Assembly (NCBI GenBank): GCA_958009055.1
Contig: OY253650.1
Location: forward strand, 744,001-808,000
Direction of reading: 5' to 3'
DNA length: 64,000 bases
Origin: Choricystis sp. odSpoLacu1
Taxonomy: Eukaryota; Chlorophyta; Trebouxiophyceae
Both the position numbers and the translations under genes were made by a program. The notes under the pieces were generated by a model, which did no database searches, was not told the origin of the DNA, and saw only the letters and a program-made list of their open reading frames with translations. Positions 1 through 9,287 of the stretch are shown in pieces. Each line of letters begins with the position of its first letter. Within the stretch, counting starts at the first letter, position 1.

Positions 1-235
1 AGGCAAGTTGTGGTTTTAGGGGGGGGGGGGGGGCAAACCCCGCCGCGCGACAACGTTCCAGTCCCCAGTGTCCGTGTGCAGCGGCGGTGCATTGCAGCAG
101 GGGTATGGGGCGCCGTGCCACGCGCAAGAAGCGTGGCACTCACGGGTCTGGAGCACGCGGAGGGAGGGGGGGGGAGCGTCCCTCATTTTGGTCCCGTGCG
201 TCAGAGTGCCGCCCCCTCCTCCTCGCTCGCACGCT

Positions 236-660
236 TCACCAGCACAGCGCCACCGCGTCCGCCAGCTCCAGCGGGCACAGCGCATCCCCAAACAGGGAGG
301 CAGCATCCAGACCGCCGTGCACGCGGCCACCGACCAGCGCGGCGGTGTGCGCGCCCGGCAGCAGCGCCGCCAGGGCTGCGTTGCCGCCGTGGGCGGACGA
401 TTCGGGGGACGTCACATCGGGCGAGGACGGCAGGTGGCGCAGCGTGGAGCGCGGGGTGGCGGGGGCGCCGGACGCGGTGGAGCAGCCGGAGACAGCGTCG
501 CCACCGTCGGCGGGGTGAGACGCGGGCGCCAGTTTCAGCGCGGCCACGCCACTCGCGGCAACGTCGGGGGACACCACGTCCCAGCACATGTCGGCGGGGG
601 GTGGGTGGGCGGGGGGTGGGTGGGGCGCGTCCGCGCCCGGCCACAGGAGGGCGGTCAGGC

Positions 661-691
<31 letters not shown>

Positions 692-2344
692 CCAGTCGAC
701 AGCGGTCGGCGCGGCGGGCGCGGTGTGCGGCGCCGGGCCGACCAGGGCGCCCGCGATCGCGATGGGGGCGGTCGCGGACATTGTGTGTGGGAGGGGGCAG
801 GGCACGGGCCCACTACAGGGCGGCGCGGCGGCGGGAGGCGCGAGCCACTTGACTACGTCGGACGAGAGGCGGACACGTTCGGCACCACCCCCATCATACG
901 CGAGCGTGTGTTCGCCCGCGTCCCTGTCCCAGGAGACGACGGTCGCGGCATAGAAGGAGGCGTCCGCGTCAAAGTAGGGGGCGACCCGCCAGCCGACGGC
1001 GTCGGCGCCGGAGGGAGGGAGGACGCCCGGCGTCAAACCCGCAGCGAGCGGGGGCACCGCCCGCGCAGAGTGAGCAGCTCCCGCCCGGGCTTCCGCCTCC
1101 AAATCAATCCATTCATCTTCACCGTCTTCGTACAGGACGCGCACGCGGCGGGACGCAAGGGCGGCGGGCGCGCCGCGTGCGGCGAGGCCCACAACATCGG
1201 CGCGCACCCACCCGCCCGCCGCGGCGGGCGACAGCAGCAACAGGGCGGCGCCCCGGCGGGCGGTCTCGGGGCCGGCCAGGGGGCCGGCACCAGGGGGAGG
1301 GGGGGAGGCTTCAGCGTCCAGGCGGACGCCCTCCGCACCGAGCGCCAGCGCGGCAGCCAGCACGCCCGCGCCACACCCCGCGCTCGCGGCGCGCGGCGTC
1401 AGCAGCCTGAACCGCCTGTCCGTCAGGTTGGCGACATCGGCTTTGCCGTCATCGTACTGCAGCAGAGCGGCGGCGGGGCCGCCGAGGGCGGTGCCGAGTT
1501 CACGCACGGTGGCGCGGAAGAAAGCACCATCAGCCGCTGAGAACACAGACAGGCGCGCCCCGACAAGCGGGTGGGACGCGCGCGCGGACGAGGCGTCAAC
1601 AACATCGTACAGGGAGGGGGGCGACGTGTAGCCCGCCGGCGTGAAGGCGGGCAGGCGTGGGGGGAGGGCGGCCGGGGCGGCAGCAGCAACCAGCGCCGCC
1701 GCGCGCCGCGCCTTGGCGTGCGCGTCCGCCCAGGCGGCGATGGCCGCCCGGGCGGCGGCCACGGCGCGCGCGTCAGCAGCAGCAGCGCGGTCGACACCCG
1801 GGGGGGCGCCCCGGGGACGGGCCGAGGGCGGGCCGCGGCGGCGCGGGCGGTCGGCCGAGCGGCGGCGCATGGGGCCGACCGGGGACGGCGGGGCGGGGGA
1901 GGGGGATGCATCCGCCTGGAACGTTTCCAGGGAGGGCGACGTGGCCAGGAGCTCGGTCACGGCGGACGGGGTGCGCAGGCGGCGCGGGCGCACGGTGCGG
2001 CTGGTGGTGGTGGGAGGAAAAAGGGGGTGTCAGCCACGGCCGAACACGCCACGGAGGCGCGTGGTTTCTGCGGCCTCGATCCCGCCCCCCCGCGCCTGCA
2101 TTCAGGCACTTTGTCCGGGAAGCGTCGATGACAGGGTCTCCTCCACGCAGTCTTGGGGGGTGACGGCGCGATTGCAGGCCCAGGGCGTGGCGGCGTGGGA
2201 CGGCGTAGCGCAGTACGGCTGCCGAAAAAAAACGAGCCGGTGTTGGGCAGCGCCCGCGGCATCCCCCCACGCCCCGCCCACGCGGTGGCGCACAGTTTCC
2301 GTCCCTGGCACTCGTTCACACACTCACCCGACGTCACAATCCAT
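236..2344 (-). CDS. Protein with three Tudor-like repeats
   Basis: Two-exon model: exon 1 at 2344-2328 encodes only the first 17 bases (Met-Asp-Cys-Asp-Val), a GTGAGT donor follows, and exon 2 runs 2000-236 after a CACCAG acceptor; the phases match. The 593-residue product has a basic, Ala/Pro-rich N-terminus and three beta-barrel-like repeats near residues 150-207, 255-309 and 340-392. Each has the Tudor/Agenet pattern of a hydrophobic start, an F-x-A-T-V or similar strand, then an acidic Y-D-D-G or Y-E-D-G-E turn. The C-terminal 200 residues are low complexity. Tudor and Agenet domains usually read methylated histone or arginine marks; a chromatin role is inference. No catalytic domain is visible. 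Confidence is good for the gene and moderate for the domain name. Confidence 0.7.
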
Positions 2345-2942
2345 GGGGGCAACACTTGGCGGCGTCACACGGGGGCTCTGCGGAGGCGAGGGGAGGGGAG
2401 GATAAGCAAGGTTTTTTTCGGGGGAGGGGGGGGGTGATCGGCCGCGCCGCCAGCGGCTGGCGCTGCTCATCCCCGCCTTCCCCCACACACTGCGATGAGG
2501 GCACACGCAGGCGGCAGCGGGGGCGATGGGGGGCGCATTGGGGGGGAACGCGGTCAAAACGCACCTGCTGAGCAAATTGCCCGGCGGCCGAGTCGGCACC
2601 GACGCAGGGGGGCGAAAACGGTGGGACCACGACACAATCCGACCGGACACGCGGCGCCAGTGATGGCAAGCCGAGTGTGCGGTGGTTGTGGGGGGAGGGG
2701 GAGGGGAAAGGGGGGGGGAAGGGAGCGGACACGAGGGGAGACCCCAGAGAAAAAAGTGTGTATGTCGACCGACGGCGTCGGTCCGCAACGCCACCGCGCC
2801 CAAGGTGTCGCGTTTCTTCACGTGACCTCCCCTGAGACAGTGTGCAGCCCCCACCAGCCGCCAACAATGCAAGCGGCGAAAGCGCCAGCCTTTCTACACA
2901 CAACAGGGGATGTTTTTTTTAATCAACTCAAACTCTCATCAT
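2345..2942. other. Intergenic, upstream of the Tudor-repeat gene
   Basis: About 600 bp between the start of the Tudor-repeat gene and the stop of the next minus-strand gene. It holds several G-rich tracts (about 2410-2435 and 2690-2725) but no exon, tRNA or conserved peptide that I can support. It presumably contains the promoter of the Tudor gene and the terminator of the reductase gene. Confidence 0.4.
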
Positions 2943-3977
2943 TCACGCCAACTCCCGCGCCCGCGCCGCCGCCGCCCCCACCGCCCTCGCAAGAGCGCCC
3001 CTCACCCCCGCATCCTCCAGCTGGGCCAGGCCCACGATGGTGGCTCCTCCGGGCGAGCACACCGCTTCCCGCAGCAGGGCGGGGTGGGTGGGCACCCGCC
3101 CGTCGGACGGCGCCTCGGTCACCAGCTTGGCGGCGCCCGCCACAGTGTGGGCGGCTAAAGTGATCGCAGCGTCTCGGGGGAGACCCTCCCTCACGCCACC
3201 GTCGGCCAGGGCTTCGATGGCCAGCAGGACAAAAGCGGGGCCACACCCCGACAGTCCTGTCGCCGCGTCCATCAGCTTCTCCTCGAGCTCCAGGGCCACG
3301 CCCACTGATGACAGCATTTTGAGCACCAGGGAAGCATCATCATCTGTCGCTGCCGCCCCACGCGCAAACACGCTGGCCCCTGCCCCCACCAGGCAGGGCG
3401 TGTTGGGCATGACACGAATGACGCGCGTGGACGCAGGCAGCGCGGCCTCCATCGCCGCCGTGGTCACGCCCGCAGCAATCGAAATCACCAGGTGGCGGCC
3501 AGTGTCGATGGAGGGGGCGAGCGCAGTAAGCACGTCAAGGAACGTGGAGGGTTTGACGGCGACAATGATGACGTCCGAGGAGGCAGCCACGTCAGCCGCC
3601 CCGCCGTTCAGGGCGTCACCGTGCAGTGAGTCGACTCCCAGAGCAGCTAGAGCGGTTTTGCGGCCTTGGGAGCGGACAGAGGCGGAGATTTCGGAGGGGA
3701 AGACGCAGCACGCATTCAGAAACCCGCGCAACAGCGCTTCCCCCATCGCCCCCGCCCCCAAAAACCCGATGCTGACGCCCAGGTGGGCGGACCCCGCCCG
3801 CGACGTGGCGGGCGCGGCTTCATCGTCAGACAGGGCGGCCGCGTGGCGGGGGCGGGTGGGTGGGAATTCGGCGGTTGGACGCGGTGTGAGTGGGCGCCAG
3901 GCAGTTGCTGCGGCACGCGTTGCCAGATGCCTTGCTGACAGTGCGCGCGCTGCCACACGCGATGCGGAGCGGAGCAT
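2943..3977 (-). CDS. Pyrroline-5-carboxylate reductase, organelle-type copy
   Basis: Single-exon gene of 344 residues. P5C reductase makes proline from pyrroline-5-carboxylate using NAD(P)H. The nucleotide-binding loop [10 protein letters not shown] starts near residue 72, followed by V-K-P and the family block V-M-P-N-T-P. The C-terminal dimerisation block contains T-G-L-S-G-C-G-P-A and A-L-A-D-G-G-V. The start at 3977 was chosen because the first 60 residues are rich in Arg, Ala and Ser and lack acids, like a mitochondrial or plastid presequence. A second copy without this presequence lies at 49292-50206. The gene is divergent from SBDS, 186 bp between start codons. Confidence 0.92.
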   Translation of the reverse strand: MLRSASRVAARALSARHLATRAAATAWRPLTPRPTAEFPPTRPRHAAALSDDEAAPATSRAGSAHLGVSIGFLGAGAMGEALLRGFLNACCVFPSEISASVRSQGRKTALAALGVDSLHGDALNGGAADVAASSDVIIVAVKPSTFLDVLTALAPSIDTGRHLVISIAAGVTTAAMEAALPASTRVIRVMPNTPCLVGAGASVFARGAAATDDDASLVLKMLSSVGVALELEEKLMDAATGLSGCGPAFVLLAIEALADGGVREGLPRDAAITLAAHTVAGAAKLVTEAPSDGRVPTHPALLREAVCSPGGATIVGLAQLEDAGVRGALARAVGAAAARARELA

Positions 3978-4163
3978 GGGCAGAGGAGAGACGAGCAGGA
4001 GCGTCGCGAAGAAAACGCGAGCCGTTTGGCTAGCAGTCAAAATTGGCTTTTGCCTTTTTTCCCTTTTTTCTGTGTGGCGGCCGCGCGCCCTGTGTGCTGG
4101 AGTAGCCACAGACACCGTCCAGCCCCTGCCACACACCCGTCCTCTCTCACACCCCCACACACC

Positions 4164-5408
4164 ATGCTCAAACAGCCAATCGGCCAGAAGCGGTTGACCA
4201 ACGTTGCCGTCGTGCGCGTCAAAAAAGCGGGCATGCGGTTTGAAGTCGCGTGCTACAAGAACAAAGTGGCCAATTGGCGCAGTGGAGTGTGAGTGGGTGT
4301 GGATGGGCGGGAGGAAAGGGGGTGTTGGTGTGGCGGCAACGAACAACCTCTTCCCCTCACTCGACCCACCCCCACTCCCTACAGCGAGACCGACATCGAT
4401 GAAGTCCTCCAAACAACAGCCATATTTGCCAACGTGTCCCGCGGCGTCCTAGCCAAGGCGGAGGACCTGGTGAAAGCGTTTGGCACGACGGACGAAGCCG
4501 CGATTGCTCTCCGCATCCTGTCTGAAGGCGCGGTCCAAGTCTCCGACAAGGAGCGTGAACTGGAGTACGACACCGCCTACCGTGACGTCGCGGCCGCGGT
4601 GGCCGGACGGTGCGTCAACCCGGGCACGCGGCGGCCGTACACCGCGGCGGCAGTGGAGCGTGCGCTCAAGAGTGCCGGCTTCGCGGTCGACCCCCGCCGC
4701 CCCGCCAAGCAGCAGGTGGTGGACGCGGTCAAGTCGCTCGAGGGACGCCTCCCCCTGGAGCGGGCTCGCATGCGGTTGCGGGCGGTGGGGCCGGCGAGTG
4801 CGGCGGCCGAGTTGTCGGCCGCCGTGGCGGCGGGGGGCGCCACGGTCGAAGCCTCCGACCTGGCCCTCGACGGCTCCTCCGTCACCCTCGTCCTGCTGGC
4901 TGAGCCGGGGGCGTACCGGGGGCTGGCGGTCACGGTGGCGGGGGCGGGGTGCAGGCTGGAGGTGGTGGACGTGGCGGCCACGGACGACGCTGGGGAGGGG
5001 GTGGTGCAGGCGCCGCCTGTGGAGGCGGCTGAGGCTGCCCCTCCGCCACCCGCGGCTCCTGCTGCTGCTGTGTCTGCCCACGATGACGATGAACTCACAG
5101 CCGGCGTGGCCGGCCTGAGTGTGGGCGACCGGCCCGCCGCACCCCCACCACCGCGCGCCTCTGGCCCCCGCCCCGCCCTCTACCCGCGCGGCCCAATAGC
5201 CGGCCTACCCGAGTCTGTCGGTGCCCGTCGCGACATGTTTCTTGCGCTGGACGGCCTGCAGCCCGGGTGGACAGTCGAGCTGACGCCGCGGCCGGGGGCG
5301 GGGGAGGGAGGGGCTGTGGACGCCGCGTTTTGGTCGCCGGCGGGGGAGAGGCACGCCAACTTTGCGTCGGCGTGGCGGGCGGCGCTGCAGGCAAGCAAAG
5401 GAGGGTGA
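4164..5408 (+). CDS. SBDS: Ribosome maturation protein SBDS with a long C-terminal extension
   Basis: Exons 4164-4288 and 4385-5408 give 382 residues. SBDS works with the GTPase EFL1 to release eIF6 from pre-60S subunits. The N-terminal FYSH domain is highly conserved ([24 protein letters not shown]), as is V-Q-V-S-D-K-E-R. The intron falls exactly after W-R-S-G-V, phase 2. The usual three-domain core ends near residue 250. About 130 more residues follow: an Ala/Pro/acidic linker, then a more ordered tail with L-D-G-L-Q-P-G-W and F-W-S-P-A-G-E-R. Plant SBDS proteins also have tails, often with a zinc finger; I see no Cys/His finger here. Confidence 0.95.
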
Positions 5409-5559
5409 GAGACTGTGTTTTTTGTGAGTGTAGCTTGAGAAGCGGTGAAGGGAAGAAACAAAACACGTTGCCGGCCGCGTCCACAGTGCGGCCGCGCGCG
5501 CCGCGCGGGGTTGCAGGCAGGGGCAAAACAAAAAGGGCAAAGTGTGTGTTTTCGTCGCG

Positions 5560-5787
5560 TCAATCCGTCCCGTCGCAGAGCACGGCACCCCACTTGCCCT
5601 CCGTGTAGCCGTGCGCGCAGAGTGTCGGGTACACGTTGGCGATGCCGTCCGCCATGGCGCGGGCGTGGGCGAGGGCTGCCGCCTCAGAGTCGGCCTCGGG
5701 TTCGGACTCCGTCTCCGTCTCCGTCTCTTCCGACGTAGACGCGGTGGCATAGTCGTCACGCGGGTCGTGCGGCATGGTGGCTGGCAT
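5560..5787 (-). CDS. Small acidic protein, unknown
   Basis: Open frame of 75 codons (70 if the second Met is used). The first half is Glu/Ser/Thr-rich with an alternating T-E run. The second half is compact, with conserved-looking aromatic, Cys and Gly residues: N-V-Y-P-T-L-C-A-H-G-Y-T-E-G-K-W-G-A-V-L. It sits convergent to SBDS and divergent from plastid RPS17. I recognise no family. The non-repetitive C-terminal half and the TGA stop argue for a real gene; its shortness argues against. Confidence 0.45.
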   Translation of the reverse strand: MPATMPHDPRDDYATASTSEETETETESEPEADSEAAALAHARAMADGIANVYPTLCAHGYTEGKWGAVLCDGTD

Positions 5788-5942
5788 GGGTGGGTGGGTG
5801 GGTGCGTGCGCCGTGTGCCTGGGCGTAGGCGGGTGTGGAAGAGAAAGTGAGGGTGGGCTGTGGTCGTCGCGCCCGGCGGCTCCACATTCCTGCCTTTCTT
5901 TCTCTCGCCGGACCCCCGCCCGCGCCCCACTCCCTCTCGACT

Positions 5943-5968
5943 ACACACACACACACACACACACACAC
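5943..5968. repeat. AC dinucleotide microsatellite
   Basis: Thirteen AC units directly before the RPS17 start codon, so probably in its 5' leader or core promoter. Confidence 0.9.
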
Positions 5969-5971
5969 TCC

Positions 5972-6277
5972 ATGCAGGCCTCCCTCGCCACGCGCGCCCG
6001 CCCCGCGCGCACGCTGGCCTCCCCCGCCCGCGCCGCACAGTCGGTCACCGGCAAAGTCGTGTCCACGGCCGCCGCCAAGACCGTCGTCGTGGAGGTCAAC
6101 CGCTACTCCCCCCACCCTCTGTACGCCAAGCGCATGCGCCAGACCAAGCGCTACAAGGCGCACGACGAGGAGGACATGTGCACGGTGGGCGACACGGTGC
6201 GGCTTGCGCCGTGCCCGCCGATGTCCAAGACCAAACGGTTTGCGGTGGCCGAGGTGGTGACCAAGTCCAACCTGTGA
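5972..6277 (+). CDS. RPS17: Plastid 30S ribosomal protein uS17 (S17), nuclear-encoded
   Basis: Single exon, 101 residues. S17 binds 16S rRNA in the small subunit. The bacterial S17 core starts around V-T-G-K-V-V-S and carries T-V-V-V-E-V-N-R, H-P-L-Y-A-K-R-M-R-Q-T-K-R-Y-K-A-H-D-E and V-G-D-T-V-R-L-A. The Leu-Tyr-x-Lys block and the end near V-V are typical of cyanobacterial and plastid forms. The first 23 residues are rich in Ala, Arg, Ser and Thr and fit a chloroplast transit peptide. A TGTAA motif lies at 6637-6641, which would mean a long 3' UTR. Confidence 0.92.
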   Translation: MQASLATRARPARTLASPARAAQSVTGKVVSTAAAKTVVVEVNRYSPHPLYAKRMRQTKRYKAHDEEDMCTVGDTVRLAPCPPMSKTKRFAVAEVVTKSNL

Positions 6278-6790
6278 TGTGGGACGTGTCACGCGGGCCT
6301 GCATTGGGGGGTGGCTGGAGCGGAAGACGTCGCTGCGGGCGTGTGCCAGGGGGGGCAGGTCGCTCGCACGAGTGCGTGTGGCCTGGCCTCCCTGCGTCGG
6401 GCTGCCGTGCTGGCTGGCAGCTGGCGCATTGGCGACTCTGGAGCCCCGAGCACGTGCAGATGGCGCGTGCGCGTCATGCCAGAGGGCGGCATGGGGGCCT
6501 ACGCCTTGGTGGGGGCGCCCAGCGCGGCACACCGACGGTGCCGCCGCCGCGTGTTTTCAGGGCGGCGTCGTTTTTTCCCACTCTTCTCGCGGGCTCTTAC
6601 TGCTTTTCACGTTATTTTTTTTGGGAAGGGAGAGTGTGTAAAGAGCAGCATTTGATCTTGGTGGCGCATTGTGCAAAAAAAACGGGGGCGGGGGCGGGGG
6701 ACGGGGCGGCGAGAACTGGCAGCGCTCGGCCCCCTCTCTCTTCGCTCGACCCACAACCAACCCCCGATTTTCGTCGCCCGCTCCTTCTCG
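6278..6790. other. Intergenic between RPS17 and the lumenal hydrolase
   Basis: About 510 bp between two plus-strand genes. A TGTAA polyadenylation-like motif is at 6637-6641, with T-rich sequence just before it. A G-rich stretch at 6685-6710 precedes the next gene. I see no exon or RNA gene. Confidence 0.4.
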
Positions 6791-7912
6791 ATGCGCGTCC
6801 CGCACACGCAGGCACACGGTGCCGGTGCACAGACGCCACCCTGCATCAACCGCCGCATCGCCCTCGCAGGCGCAGCAGCAGCCGTCGCGTCGACGCCACG
6901 CCCATCACTCGCTGCGCCGGCCCCGTTTTGCGGCGTGTTGGGGGACGTCCTCCCTCCCTGGACCTTCTCGTCACCATGGAGGGAGGAGGTCATCACTAAT
7001 GACACCTACCCACTGTGGACACGAGTGGTGGGCAAACCACCGGCCGAGCCCCTGTTGGCGCGGTTTCGCAGCGCGGCCAACAAACCACCACCTCCACCCC
7101 CATACCCCGTGCTGGTGATCCCTGGGGAACCAGGCCTACCCTGCACCTACCTCGAGTCTCTGGAGCTGCTGGCCGCCAACCGGTGTGCCGCCTTTTTTGA
7201 TCCACCAAGTGTAGGGCGGTCGCGCGGAGCGTCAGGGTCGTCAACCGACGCAACGCCCGCCGGCCAGGTGGCCGCCATCCACGCAGTCGCCGCCGCCCTG
7301 TGGCCACCGTTGCAGAGGTACCACATCGTGGCCCACGGTCTGGGAGGCCTGTTTGCGCTGGATGGCGTGTCGGACGACCGCGTTGCATCGATCACACTGC
7401 TCGCGACGCCACCGTCGCCGGCCGCCGGCGTCGCAGGGCGCCTCGACCGCGCCACCGCACTGCTGGGGCGGGACGCGGCCGCCACCCTGGCGGCTGGGCC
7501 TAGCTCCCCCGGCTACGCAGATGCAGTGGCGGCGTTTACAAGCGCAGCAGTGGTCAAGCGCCCCGCTGGCTGTGTCGTGGACGCACGCGACCGGGCCGCT
7601 GCCGACATAACCCTCACCCTGGCTGGCGCCAACCCCCTGTTCTCGTTGGGCGGGGCCCTGGCCCAGTGGACGCCGCCCCAGGTGGGGAGGCCGCTGCCTC
7701 CCATTTTGATCATCAACGGAGGCGACGGGAGCATCCGCTCGGCTGATGCAGCTGCACTGGCTGCAGCCACAGGCGCAGACAACATTCTCACTGTGCCGGC
7801 TGCAGGCGACTATGTGCACGTGGACACGGCGGCTGAAGTGGTGGACGCGGTTGAAGCGTTTGTGAGTGGGGTGGAGACAGGGGGGCGGAGCGGGCCGGCC
7901 AGTGCTCGCTGA
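6791..7912 (+). CDS. Alpha/beta-hydrolase-fold protein, predicted thylakoid lumen, nucleophile serine missing
   Basis: Single exon, 373 residues from the ATG at 6791; the frame stays open upstream to 6671. The N-terminus has a stromal-type leader, then N-R-R-I-A-L-A-G-A-A-A-A-V-A ending in S-L-A-A-P-A, which looks like a twin-arginine lumenal targeting signal. The fold matches proline-iminopeptidase-like hydrolases: P-G-E-P-G-L-P at the oxyanion strand, F-D-P-P-S-V-G-R-S-R-G, and late G-D-G-S and D-Y-V-H-V-D motifs that could supply Asp and His. At the nucleophile elbow, where the family has G-x-S-x-G, it reads A-H-G-L-G-G, so Ser is replaced by Gly. A pseudoenzyme or binding role is inference. 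Confidence 0.75.
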   Translation: MRVPHTQAHGAGAQTPPCINRRIALAGAAAAVASTPRPSLAAPAPFCGVLGDVLPPWTFSSPWREEVITNDTYPLWTRVVGKPPAEPLLARFRSAANKPPPPPPYPVLVIPGEPGLPCTYLESLELLAANRCAAFFDPPSVGRSRGASGSSTDATPAGQVAAIHAVAAALWPPLQRYHIVAHGLGGLFALDGVSDDRVASITLLATPPSPAAGVAGRLDRATALLGRDAAATLAAGPSSPGYADAVAAFTSAAVVKRPAGCVVDARDRAAADITLTLAGANPLFSLGGALAQWTPPQVGRPLPPILIINGGDGSIRSADAAALAAATGADNILTVPAAGDYVHVDTAAEVVDAVEAFVSGVETGGRSGPASAR

Positions 7913-8101
7913 GGTGATGACGGGTGCAGCTGCCACGGAGACGACGAATGAAAAAAAAATGACAAAAAGCCTGGAACGCGTTTCAGAAGAACAAATTCAC
8001 CACAACTTTGCCTCATTCTCCACGCCGCGGGCCTCACTCTCTCCCCGAGAGAGAGAGAGCGCACACGGGTGCGGCCTCGCCACAGCTGCCACACGCTCCC
8101 A

Positions 8102-9142
8102 ATGGGCGCCCCCGCCCCCCCCACCGCCGACACCGGCACCCCGGCCGCTGGTGCGCCCTCCGACCAATCCACTGCTGGCCGCCTGCAGCCACTCAGGCTG
8201 CAACCAGTCACGCCTGACAACGACAATGACGACACTGACGCTCCTCTCTCCCCCACACGAGCGGCGGCCGCCCGCACCGCCGCCCGGTGGAAGGCCGCGT
8301 TTCGGCACGTGCTGCACCCGCACACGCACGGCGAGCGTGCCGCGTGTGTGGCTGTGTGGACGACGCTGGTGCTGGCTGCTATTTTGTTTGCCGTGTTTGC
8401 GCTGCCGAGGATCATGGACAAAGCGATTTACCCCGCGATGGAGCACGTCAAAACAAAGTGGCCGAAAGCGGCGACCGTGGCGCTGTGCGCGGGGGCGGTG
8501 ACCCTGCTGCCCCTGGTGTTTTTGCCATTCAGGGTCTTTATTTGGGTGGCTAGCTATGCTTTGGGGCCTGGATGGGCCTTCCTGTTGGTCACAATCTGCA
8601 CCACCATCACGATGGCGGTCGCGTTTGGCGTCGCGCGCTCGACGCGCCTGCACGCGCGCGCCGAGAAATGGTTTGCAGAGTACGCGTGGTTTCAGACCAT
8701 GCTCCTCGCAGCCAAGGAAGCCAAACCATGGCGCGTCGTGTTGTTGTTGAGACTGTCCCCCGTGCCGTACACTTTTTTCAACTACGCGGCCGCCCTCTCC
8801 CCCGACGTCACCTTCTGGCCTTACATGATGGCCTCCATCGCCGGCCACGCCCCCGACAACGCCATCCACGTGTTCCTGGGGGCGGGCGTGGCCTCCCTGG
8901 GCGACCTGCTGCGCGGGCGCAAGGAACCGACACCCGGGCGCATCGCGGCTGTCGCGGTACCTTTCGCTGCCGCCGTCATCTGCATCATTGCGTCCATTGT
9001 GTATGGGAGGCGGGCATTGAAGCGGGTCAAGGAGCAGGCGGACGCGGCGCGCGTGCACGCGGCTGAGCGGGAGGCAGCGACGGCCGAGGAGGGGCGAGGG
9101 GGCGAGGTGGTGAGAGTTAATGGCACGGCGGCAACGGCGTGA
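8102..9142 (+). CDS. VTT/SNARE-associated (TVP38/TMEM64, DedA-like) membrane protein
   Basis: Single exon, 346 residues from the ATG at 8102. After a Pro/Ala-rich cytosolic N-terminus there are about five hydrophobic segments. The VTT core contains Y-A-L-G-P-G-W-A-F, G-V-A-R-S-T-R-L and L-L-L-R-L-S-P-V-P-Y-T-F-F-N-Y, the conserved re-entrant region of DedA/VTT proteins. The family includes lipid scramblases of the ER and Golgi and related plastid proteins. A charged Ala/Glu-rich C-terminus follows the last membrane segment. No clear transit peptide is seen, so an endomembrane location is favoured. Confidence 0.85.
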   Translation: MGAPAPPTADTGTPAAGAPSDQSTAGRLQPLRLQPVTPDNDNDDTDAPLSPTRAAAARTAARWKAAFRHVLHPHTHGERAACVAVWTTLVLAAILFAVFALPRIMDKAIYPAMEHVKTKWPKAATVALCAGAVTLLPLVFLPFRVFIWVASYALGPGWAFLLVTICTTITMAVAFGVARSTRLHARAEKWFAEYAWFQTMLLAAKEAKPWRVVLLLRLSPVPYTFFNYAAALSPDVTFWPYMMASIAGHAPDNAIHVFLGAGVASLGDLLRGRKEPTPGRIAAVAVPFAAAVICIIASIVYGRRALKRVKEQADAARVHAAEREAATAEEGRGGEVVRVNGTAATA

Positions 9143-9287
9143 GAGGAAGAGAGCACTTGTTTTTAGCGTTGTTAATCGTAAAAGAAATGAGGGTAGCTTT
9201 CTCGTTAGTTTCATCAACAAAAGGCGGAAAAGGGGGTGTCTCTCCCTCTCACCACCACCACCCACTCACAGCCACACACCCCATCCA

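Noticed and set aside
4577..5098. Minus-strand frames under SBDS rich in Ala, Ser and Thr
   Set aside because: They are shadows of the SBDS exon and share no motif with known proteins.
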